Part shown: positions 6,971 through 12,918 of the stretch, in pieces | How the letters are laid out: each line of letters starts with the position of its first letter | Position numbering within the stretch: position 1 is the stretch's first letter | Source: Candidatus Nomurabacteria bacterium | GTDB lineage: Bacteria > Patescibacteriota > Saccharimonadia > Saccharimonadales > Saccharimonadaceae | Length of the DNA: 13,505 nt | Assembly (NCBI GenBank): GCA_031264785.1 | Contig: JAISDN010000008.1 | Span: 1 to 13,505 of the forward strand | Direction of reading: 5' to 3' | Notes under the pieces: model-generated | Told to the model about the DNA's origin: nothing | Database searches by the model: none | Seen by the model: only the letters and a program-made list of their open reading frames with translations | Position numbers and translations under genes: made by a program

Positions 6971-8104
6971 TTAATTTTGCGTTAAATCGTCCGACAATTC
7001 GGCCACAATAAACGGCACAGTCATTTCGTCGGCCGTCAGTCCAGCGTGAGTCGACACTAGTTGCTCGGCCTCGTTGGTGTCGTTGATAGCTTGATCGGCG
7101 CCAGCGATAGTCATAAAATCACCTAGGCACTTTTCAAATCTGGGGTGCGGCTGGCCGTCGCCAAATAGTTGGCGGTCTAGCACCTGCCGCTTAGTAAACA
7201 GCACAAACTTATCCGAAAAATCTTTCGCGAACTCGCGCTCAAATTGATCCTTCATATCAGGTTTTATAAAAAAGTTAGCGGCCCGCGCTTCAATACTAGT
7301 TGGGCGCAGCAGGGTTTCGTAAAGTTTCGGGTAATCGCTCAAAACTTTATAATCAATATCGCGATGCCCGTGATCGGCCGTCACAATCAGCAGCGTGTCC
7401 GACAACTCCGTTGCCAAATCTTGAATCGCCGCGTCGATTTCCCGAATCTTTTGCGCAGTCTCCGGAGCGTCCACGCCGTAGTCGTGCATTGTGTGATCCG
7501 GGTCGGCGAAATAGGCATAAATATACTTTTGGTCTGGTCGGTCGCAAGCCAATTTAATCCGGTCGATGCATTCCTCCAGATTATGTTTTTCAAAATAAAA
7601 TTCGCCCGGCTCATATGAACTGACGTGAATCGCCTGCCCGCCGGCTGCCCGAATCTGCTGAAAAATATCGGTGTAAGCAAAAAACTTTTGGCACACATTA
7701 TAATCGGCCGCTGGCGTCTCGGTGTCCTTGATGGTATTTAGATACATCGTCACCACCTTGTCGATATCGGGCACATAATTATTCCAACCCAACCAACAAT
7801 GCTCCATCGGCGTTAGGCCGGAGCAAATGCTAGTTGTTGCGGCAGTAGTCGTCGCCGGAAAAACCGCCGACAAATCGGACGCGTGATGGCGCCGCAAAAA
7901 CGACTCGGCCGGCAGATGCCGTTCCAGAATCTTGCTGCCCAAACCGTCGATCAGCAGCACCAGAATATTTTTATAAGGTCGCGCTGCCAGTTTGGCATCC
8001 AGCGCCGGCAGCGTGGCGTGATGGGTCGGCGCGCCGAAATGCCGCAAAATCGAATTAGCCAAGTTGACGCCGCAATTTTGATAGTCCGGATAAGTTAATT
8101 TCAT
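6971..8104 (-). CDS. Alkaline phosphatase superfamily phosphodiesterase (NPP-like)
   Basis: 377 residues. It belongs to the type I phosphodiesterase/nucleotide pyrophosphatase group, two-metal hydrolases of phosphate mono- or diesters. The full metal and nucleophile set can be seen: Asp53 in VLLIDGLG; the Thr nucleophile in FPATTTAATTS (residues 82-92, probably Thr86); Asp201/Asp203 with His204/His207 in ADPDHTMHDYG; Asp244-His245 in TADHGHRD; and His353 in THAGLT. There is no signal peptide, so a cytoplasmic location is expected, unlike many secreted relatives. The ATG overlaps the mutM stop by 4 nt (ATGA), which points to translational coupling, and GAGG lies just upstream. The substrate is not inferable; its place behind dut and mutM hints at nucleotide or nucleic-acid metabolism, but that is inference. 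Confidence 0.85.
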   Translation of the reverse strand: MKLTYPDYQNCGVNLANSILRHFGAPTHHATLPALDAKLAARPYKNILVLLIDGLGSKILERHLPAESFLRRHHASDLSAVFPATTTAATTSICSGLTPMEHCWLGWNNYVPDIDKVVTMYLNTIKDTETPAADYNVCQKFFAYTDIFQQIRAAGGQAIHVSSYEPGEFYFEKHNLEECIDRIKLACDRPDQKYIYAYFADPDHTMHDYGVDAPETAQKIREIDAAIQDLATELSDTLLIVTADHGHRDIDYKVLSDYPKLYETLLRPTSIEARAANFFIKPDMKDQFEREFAKDFSDKFVLFTKRQVLDRQLFGDGQPHPRFEKCLGDFMTIAGADQAINDTNEAEQLVSTHAGLTADEMTVPFIVAELSDDLTQN

Positions 8105-8979
8105 TTGGCCTCACTTTGACATTTTGGACAAATATGCGTGCCGCGACCGGCTACGCGGATTTTTTCGATTACGGTGCCGCAACGTGGGCAGGCTTGGCCT
8201 TCGCGCCGAAAGACGCTCGCGAACTTTTCCAGATAATTACCCTTGGTGCCGTCGGCGCGAATGTAGTTTTTCATAGTCGAGCCGCCGGATTCAATCGATT
8301 TGGTCATCACCGCGATGGCGGACTTCAGAATCAGTTTCAGCTTCGCATCCGACAAATCGCGCACCCGCGTGGCCGGATGGACTTTCGCCGCCCACAATGA
8401 TTCGTCAGCATAAATATTGCCGATTCCCGCCACCACGGTCTGGTCCAAAATGGCCGCCTTGATAGTAGTATTGTTGCGCCGGCGGATATTTGACAGGAAA
8501 ACTTTATAAAGTTTTGGATCACCCGACAGCGGTTCCGGACCAACTTTTCGTAAAAAATCAATATTTTCGACCTCGACCGTCGGCAATAATTTCACCCAGC
8601 CAAATTTGCGCTGGTCGTTAAAAAACAGCTTGGCGCCGTCGTCAAAATCAAACTCCACCCGCGTCGACCGGTCCGGCAGTTCCGCCACAAAACTATCGGT
8701 CGGATGCCCCGCCGCCCAAGCCTCATCACCGCGAAAAACCAACTGGCCGGTCATCTTGAGGTGAGCCACCAACGAATACCCGGACGACAAGTCAATAATC
8801 AAAACCTTAGCCCGCCGCCGCGCCGCTATCACCCGCGCGCCAATCAAAAACGCCTTGATATCACCGCGGCTAGCCTGAAAAGATTTCTCATTATAAACCT
8901 GAACCTCCAAAACCTGCCGGCCCACAATCAGCCGCTCCAGCCCGCGCCGCACTGTCTCAACCTCTGGCAGTTCCGGCAT
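8101..8979 (-). CDS. mutM: Formamidopyrimidine-DNA glycosylase (Fpg/MutM)
   Basis: 292 residues, slightly longer than the typical 270. It removes oxidised purines such as 8-oxoguanine from DNA and nicks the abasic site by beta,delta-elimination. After removal of Met, Pro2 is the Schiff-base nucleophile, followed by Glu3 (MPELPEVETVRRGL). Lys58 in RRRAKVL matches the conserved DNA-contact lysine. NDQRKFGW and GIGNIYADE are the family helix-two-turn-helix region, and the C-terminal zinc finger is CPRCG...CPKC (four cysteines, about 263-287). The ATG overlaps the dut TAA by one base (TAATG), and the stop overlaps the phosphodiesterase ATG, so all are probably on one transcript. It contains the longest copy of the recurrent palindrome at 8498-8515. 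Confidence 0.96.
   Translation of the reverse strand: MPELPEVETVRRGLERLIVGRQVLEVQVYNEKSFQASRGDIKAFLIGARVIAARRRAKVLIIDLSSGYSLVAHLKMTGQLVFRGDEAWAAGHPTDSFVAELPDRSTRVEFDFDDGAKLFFNDQRKFGWVKLLPTVEVENIDFLRKVGPEPLSGDPKLYKVFLSNIRRRNNTTIKAAILDQTVVAGIGNIYADESLWAAKVHPATRVRDLSDAKLKLILKSAIAVMTKSIESGGSTMKNYIRADGTKGNYLEKFASVFRREGQACPRCGTVIEKIRVAGRGTHICPKCQSEAK
8498..8515. repeat. Palindrome AAACTTTATAAAGTTT, copy 2 (18 bp, in mutM)
   Basis: The same palindrome extended to a perfect 18 bp, AAAACTTTATAAAGTTTT. It encodes Leu-Tyr-Lys-Val in mutM, in the same frame as the holA and polA copies. Confidence 0.9.
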
Positions 8980-9413
8980 TATTTCCCCGTGCTCCCGAGT
9001 CCGCCCGCGCCGCGTTCGGTCTCACTAAGTTCTTGCGTTTCAACCCACTCAACTTTTTCATACCGCTCCACCACGCCCTGCGCAATCCGCATTGCCGGTT
9101 CAACCACGAAATCCTGATCGCCAAAATTCACCAACATCACATTCATCTCACCCCGAAAATCCGAATCAATCGTGCCCACGCCATTCAGCATCGTCACGCC
9201 ATATTTATAAGCCAATCCGCTGCGCGGCCGAATCTGCAATTCGTAACCGGCCGGAATCTCCACACTCACCCCAGTCGGAAAAGCTCGGTGCTGCCCCGGC
9301 TTCAACGTCACCGCCGTATCAATGGCAGCGTGAAAATCAAACCCCGCCGCCCCCACCGTCTGGTAAGCCGGCAGCTCCGCCCCGTCCCGAACCTTCTTAA
9401 TCTTAATTTTCAT
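8979..9413 (-). CDS. dut: dUTP diphosphatase (trimeric dUTPase)
   Basis: 144 residues, normal for the trimeric family. It converts dUTP to dUMP and pyrophosphate, keeping uracil out of DNA and supplying dUMP for dTMP synthesis. All five motifs are present: I, AAGFDFHA (22-29); II, RPRSGLA (62-68); III, GVGTIDSDFRGE (78-89) with catalytic Asp83; IV, RIAQGVV (109-115); V, RGAGGLGSTGK (134-144), the P-loop-like tail. In motif III the usual Tyr after DSD is Phe86. The ATG follows the stop of the upstream unknown gene by 3 nt. There is no Shine-Dalgarno site, but a perfect extended -10 ends 7 nt before it, so it may be transcribed both from the upstream promoter and from its own. Confidence 0.97.
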   Translation of the reverse strand: MKIKIKKVRDGAELPAYQTVGAAGFDFHAAIDTAVTLKPGQHRAFPTGVSVEIPAGYELQIRPRSGLAYKYGVTMLNGVGTIDSDFRGEMNVMLVNFGDQDFVVEPAMRIAQGVVERYEKVEWVETQELSETERGAGGLGSTGK

Positions 9414-9416
9414 ACC

Positions 9417-10382
9417 CTAAATTATATCACAGCGAATCGGAATCGGCCCCACTACCAACTTGATTGGAACATCCTTCGAAAATCCACACTCAGGACAAGA
9501 GTAAAAACCGGTTGTTGAATAAAGTCCTGACGCGCTCACTCCGGGTAGATCATAAGTTTTATAGCTATAAACCTCACCGTTGTCTTCGTAGTTCGCCGTG
9601 CGCACTCTCTGGTTTTTGCTCAGCAAATCGCGCTTTGAAGACTGCATTATCTCATAAATCAGACACTGACGCAGATCAGCGGCCCGGAGTCTCAGGTCGC
9701 TATAATCATTAAGCGCCGTATAAAACCGCTCGGCCTGTCGAGCCGATTTAACTTGCGCCGGACCAAACTTACCTTGTTTAAACTGGTCGGTCGAACCTTC
9801 ATCATTATATAACACAAGATAAGCCGCCGCGTTTTCAAGGACATCGTGAGCCGCTTGACTGTCTTCCAGAGCGTCCGAATGGCGTAAATCACCCCTTATC
9901 AAATCCCCAAGTAGCCACTCAAGATGCTCGGTAGAAATATTTGGTAAATCAATTATCGGACAGCCGTCCAGCCCAAAATCGCGCGAAAAAGCCCGCTCGT
10001 ATATATCTCGAAGCCGAAACTCAATCAAATCTAAATCTTTAGGTTCTACAAGATGGCTCAGCAAAAAACTACTATCTTTAATAGATTCCTCAAAACTCGG
10101 CGCACCGTCGGTGGTTTTTAAATTGAAGTGATTGGACAAAGTTTCAAAAACATTAGGCGCGCAGCCGTCAATTTGCCTAGCGGTCGGCGCATCGCCCTGA
10201 CCTAGTAGTTTAAAAAAATCCTGCTCAGTAGCTAGCTGCGCCAAGTGTTCTGAAATCTCCTCGTCGCTCATTTGCGCCAGCTTCTTGGCGGATGGGTCGC
10301 GCTCTAACCGCTTCATTCCAGCAGTTTGTGAAAATTCAGGCTGGTAACCGGGAGGAAACCAAGAGAGATTATTTTTTCGCAT
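9417..10382 (-). CDS. Protein of unknown function with C-terminal CPEC motif
   Basis: 321 residues; not recognised. It is mostly helical and acidic, with short basic patches and no signal peptide or membrane segment, so cytoplasmic. The N-terminus has MSDEEISEHLAQLATEQDFFKLL (38-60). The middle contains EFRLRDIYERAF (121-132) and EHLEWLLGDLIRGDLRHSD (152-170). The C-terminus holds YSCPECGFSKD (294-304) and a last cysteine at 318; C296 and C299 form one half of a possible zinc knuckle, with C318 as a further candidate ligand. The ATG was chosen because a TTGCAT-16-TATAAT promoter ends 6 nt upstream; there is no Shine-Dalgarno site. It is the first gene of the dut-mutM-phosphodiesterase cluster, with only 3 nt to dut, so a role tied to DNA or nucleotide upkeep is possible but unproven. 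Confidence 0.8.
   Translation of the reverse strand: MRKNNLSWFPPGYQPEFSQTAGMKRLERDPSAKKLAQMSDEEISEHLAQLATEQDFFKLLGQGDAPTARQIDGCAPNVFETLSNHFNLKTTDGAPSFEESIKDSSFLLSHLVEPKDLDLIEFRLRDIYERAFSRDFGLDGCPIIDLPNISTEHLEWLLGDLIRGDLRHSDALEDSQAAHDVLENAAAYLVLYNDEGSTDQFKQGKFGPAQVKSARQAERFYTALNDYSDLRLRAADLRQCLIYEIMQSSKRDLLSKNQRVRTANYEDNGEVYSYKTYDLPGVSASGLYSTTGFYSCPECGFSKDVPIKLVVGPIPIRCDII
9421..9429 (-). promoter_or_regulatory. Extended -10 promoter directly before dut (leaderless)
   Basis: TGATATAAT on the minus strand, an exact TGnTATAAT, inside the last codons of the upstream gene. Seven nt separate it from the dut ATG. No -35 is recognisable. Confidence 0.5.
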
Positions 10383-10388
10383 TCATCA

Positions 10389-10416
10389 ATTATATCGCAA
10401 CGCAACATTTATGCAA
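10389..10416 (-). promoter_or_regulatory. Promoter of the unknown-dut-mutM-phosphodiesterase cluster
   Basis: TTGCAT (10411-10416), a 16-nt spacer and a perfect TATAAT (10389-10394) on the minus strand. The -35 hexamer is identical to that of the tRNA promoter. Six nt separate the -10 from the ATG, so the mRNA should be leaderless. Confidence 0.6.
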
Positions 10417-10470
10417 ATATGTAAATAGCCACAAGCTTTATGCCCGTCATCCCGGCCAGTTTTTCTTGTT

Positions 10471-10498
10471 GTTCCGGGCTTGACCCGGAATCCAGAAA
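10471..10498. repeat. Dispersed palindromic repeat, copy A (3' side of polA)
   Basis: A perfect 7-bp stem TTCCGGG/CCCGGAA (10472-10478 with 10484-10490) around CTTGA, followed by TCCAGA. A second copy in the same orientation lies upstream of polA. Outside it, GTTTTTC (10459-10465) and GAAAAAC (10495-10501) could form a second stem layer. A partial look-alike (CGTCATCCCGG) sits at 10445-10455. It starts 5 nt beyond the polA stop but has no T tract, so it is a poor intrinsic terminator. Confidence 0.8.
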
Positions 10499-10503
10499 AA
10501 CCC

Positions 10504-12855
10504 CTACAACTCGCCCCAATTCTCCCCAGTCTTAATGTCCACCTTCAGCCGCACGCCAATTTTCGGATAAATCCCCTCCATAATCTCCCGCATTTTTTGC
10601 CCAACTTTTTTGGCATTTTTGGGATCACATTCCACCATAATCGAATCGTGAATCTGCAAAATCTGTGGCGCAATATCGCCCAGTTCGGCCTCAATCTTCA
10701 ACATCGCCATTTTCATCAAATCCGCCTCCGTCCCCTGAATCGGCATATTGGCAGCCGCTCGTTTGGCGGCTTCGCGAATCATAAAATTCCCAGCCCGCAC
10801 ATCCGGCGTGGCCCGCCGCCGCCCAAAATAAGTCTCGACATAACCCTCGTCCTCCGCCATCTTAATAGTGCGATCCAAAAATTCCCGCACCGGCCGCCGA
10901 ATCTCAAAATACTTCTCAATAAACATCTTGGCTTCCGAAAAACTCATCCCCGTGTTGAGCGCCAGCCGATGCGGACTCATCCCATACAACACGCCAAAAT
11001 TAATCACTTTGGCATTGCGCCGCTGCTCTTGGCTGACCTCCGCCGCCGCCACGCCATAAACATCGGCCGCCGTTTTGGTGTGAATATCCACCGCGTCATC
11101 CTCAAAATCCGCTATCAGCTGTTTATCGCCGCCCAGCGCCGCCGCCAGCCGCAGCTCAAATTGCGAATAATCGGCGCTAACCAAAACCTTGCCCGGACTA
11201 GCCACAAAATATTTGCGAATCTTCTGACCCAGTTCTGTCCGAATCGGGATATTTTGCAAATTCGGCTCAGAACTCGACAGCCGTCCAGTGGCCGTAACGT
11301 CCTGATGAAACGAAGTGTGCAAATACGAATCATCATCCACCAGCTTCGGCAACGCGTCAACATAAGTATTTTTCAGCTTGGCCACCTCGCGGTGATCAAT
11401 AATTTTAGCAATAATTGGGTGCTGACCTTTCAACTTATCCAGCTCTTCCCGACCGGTTGAAAAACCATTTTTATTACGCTTAATTCCAGTGGTTGGCAAC
11501 AGCAATTTCTCAAACAAAATCTGCGACAGCTGAGCCGGGCTAGCAATATTGAAATCGCTGTCGGCCAGCTCGTGAATCTCATTTTCAATCTTGTCCAGCC
11601 GCCGGCTAAGATCGGCCGACATCTCCGCCAAACCCGCCACATCAATCCGCACGCCGCGCGCTTCAATCCGCGCCAGCAAAGCCTGCATCGGAAAATCCAA
11701 ATCCCGCGCCAGCCGATCCAACTTCGGAATCCCCCGCAATTTTTCCGCCAAAACTTTATAAAGTTTCTGCAAATCCGCCGCACTACCCGCGCCCAAAATC
11801 CGCCCCAACAAAAAGCTAGCAATCCGAGTATCAAACTCAATTTCCGGCAGCGGCTTGCCCTCCGCCAGCAACTGCTCACACAACACCTTGCCATCGTTCG
11901 CCACCACCCGACCATCATCCAAAACATAAAAAATTCCCGGTACATCCACCGGCCCAGTCTCCGCCACCGGCTTGTCGCTCTTCATATAATCCGGCAGCCG
12001 CCGCAGCAAAGATTTAAATTCCAACTTTTCAAGCTCCGCCCGCAACTTATCCACATCCAAATTTTTAACATCCATCGCCTTCAGGTCCAACTTAACCGGC
12101 GCGTCAAACTGAATCTCGCCCAAGCGCTTACTAACATAAGCCAAATCCTTACCAGCCTCCAACTTACTGCGCCAAGCCGGCTTAATCTTATCTAAATTAG
12201 CATAAATCGTATCCAAATCGCCAAATTCCTGCAGCAGCGCCACGCCAGTCTTCTCGCCCACGCCCGGTACGCCCGGAATATTATCACTGCTATCGCCCTT
12301 GAGGGCCTTCAAATCCAAAAACTGCTCCTTTTTAATCCCAAACTTAGCCTCCAGCGCCGCAATATCAAACTCCTCAATATCCGTAAAACCGCGCTTCAAA
12401 GCGTAAAGCCGCGTATTGTGATCAACAATTTGCAACATATCCAAATCCGAAGTTATCATCAAAGTGTCAATCCCGCCCTGTTTATCAGCTTGCTCGGCCA
12501 GCGCCCCAATAATATCATCGGCCTCAAAATCGTCGCACTCATACAGCGGCCAACCAAGAGCCTGCAGCAGCTCGCGCAAAATCGGCACCTGAGCATAAAA
12601 ATCCGGCGGTGCCGGCTTGCGCCCGGCCTTATATTCCGGATAAATCGCCCGCCGCCGCCGACTATTAGTGCCCGGCTTATCCCAAGCCACCGCCACATAA
12701 TCCGGCTGATATTTGCGCACCAACTCCAGCGCCATCGCCGTAAAACCATAAACCCCGCCCACCGGAGTACCATCCGCCATCGTCAAATTGCTCATCGCAT
12801 AATATCCGCGATAAAACACACTCATCCCATCAATAATCGCCAACTTTTTGGTCAT
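10504..12855 (-). CDS. polA: DNA polymerase I without a working proofreading domain
   Basis: 783 residues, shorter than E. coli (928) or Taq (about 832). It fills repair and Okazaki gaps and removes RNA primers. Residues 1-290 form the 5' nuclease, with Asp9, FEADD (110-114), SDLD (136-139), KGDSSDN (187-192) and the GVPGVGEKT helix-hairpin-helix. Residues 291-385 are a short linker where the 3'-5' exonuclease should be; the acidic DxE motif is absent and only the tail (FDTRIASFLLGR, 341-352) is recognisable. The polymerase domain has motif A SADYSQFELR (Asp562), motif B RRNAKVINFGVLYG (Lys616, Phe620, Tyr624) and motif C QIHDS (His736, Asp737). The ATG is preceded by TGATATAAT ending 6 nt upstream and no Shine-Dalgarno site. 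The gene is bracketed by two copies of a palindromic repeat and carries a copy of the AAACTTTATAAAGTTT motif. Confidence 0.97.
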   Translation of the reverse strand: MTKKLAIIDGMSVFYRGYYAMSNLTMADGTPVGGVYGFTAMALELVRKYQPDYVAVAWDKPGTNSRRRRAIYPEYKAGRKPAPPDFYAQVPILRELLQALGWPLYECDDFEADDIIGALAEQADKQGGIDTLMITSDLDMLQIVDHNTRLYALKRGFTDIEEFDIAALEAKFGIKKEQFLDLKALKGDSSDNIPGVPGVGEKTGVALLQEFGDLDTIYANLDKIKPAWRSKLEAGKDLAYVSKRLGEIQFDAPVKLDLKAMDVKNLDVDKLRAELEKLEFKSLLRRLPDYMKSDKPVAETGPVDVPGIFYVLDDGRVVANDGKVLCEQLLAEGKPLPEIEFDTRIASFLLGRILGAGSAADLQKLYKVLAEKLRGIPKLDRLARDLDFPMQALLARIEARGVRIDVAGLAEMSADLSRRLDKIENEIHELADSDFNIASPAQLSQILFEKLLLPTTGIKRNKNGFSTGREELDKLKGQHPIIAKIIDHREVAKLKNTYVDALPKLVDDDSYLHTSFHQDVTATGRLSSSEPNLQNIPIRTELGQKIRKYFVASPGKVLVSADYSQFELRLAAALGGDKQLIADFEDDAVDIHTKTAADVYGVAAAEVSQEQRRNAKVINFGVLYGMSPHRLALNTGMSFSEAKMFIEKYFEIRRPVREFLDRTIKMAEDEGYVETYFGRRRATPDVRAGNFMIREAAKRAAANMPIQGTEADLMKMAMLKIEAELGDIAPQILQIHDSIMVECDPKNAKKVGQKMREIMEGIYPKIGVRLKVDIKTGENWGEL
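11751..11766. repeat. Palindrome AAACTTTATAAAGTTT, copy 3 (in polA)
   Basis: A third exact copy of the 16-bp palindrome, in the linker between the nuclease and polymerase domains of polA, again read as Leu-Tyr-Lys-Val. Confidence 0.9.
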
Positions 12856-12861
12856 ACCATA

Positions 12862-12870
12862 ATTATATCA
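12862..12870 (-). promoter_or_regulatory. Extended -10 promoter directly before polA (leaderless)
   Basis: TGATATAAT on the minus strand, identical to the dut element, with 6 nt before the polA ATG. The region where a -35 would lie falls in the palindromic repeat (copy B), so the repeat may form part of this promoter. Confidence 0.55.
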
Positions 12871-12875
12871 CACGT

Positions 12876-12905
12876 CCGTCATTCCGGGCTTGACCCAGAA
12901 TCCAG
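12876..12905. repeat. Dispersed palindromic repeat, copy B (5' side of polA)
   Basis: CCGTCA followed by TTCCGGGCTTGACCCAGAA and TCCAG, matching copy A over 25 of 26 positions from the TTCCGGG core through TCCAGAA, with one change (G to A) that breaks one pair of the stem. Same orientation as copy A. It resembles the short GGATTCCGGGTC-type intergenic repeats known from alphaproteobacterial genomes; that comparison is from memory. Confidence 0.75.
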
Positions 12906-12918
12906 AAATAAGTAGGAT

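Noticed and set aside
10471..10498. Repeat copy A as an intrinsic terminator for polA
   Set aside because: The hairpin is strong, but no T tract follows it on either strand, and an equivalent copy sits upstream of polA, so it is better described as a dispersed repeat.
10480..11460. Long plus-strand open frame (326 codons) opposite polA
   Set aside because: It is antisense to an intact polA, rich in His, Arg, Asn and Pro as expected from a shadow frame, and has no recognisable domain.
11572..12195. Second long plus-strand open frame opposite polA (207 codons)
   Set aside because: Low-complexity shadow composition opposite the conserved nuclease and linker coding sequence.
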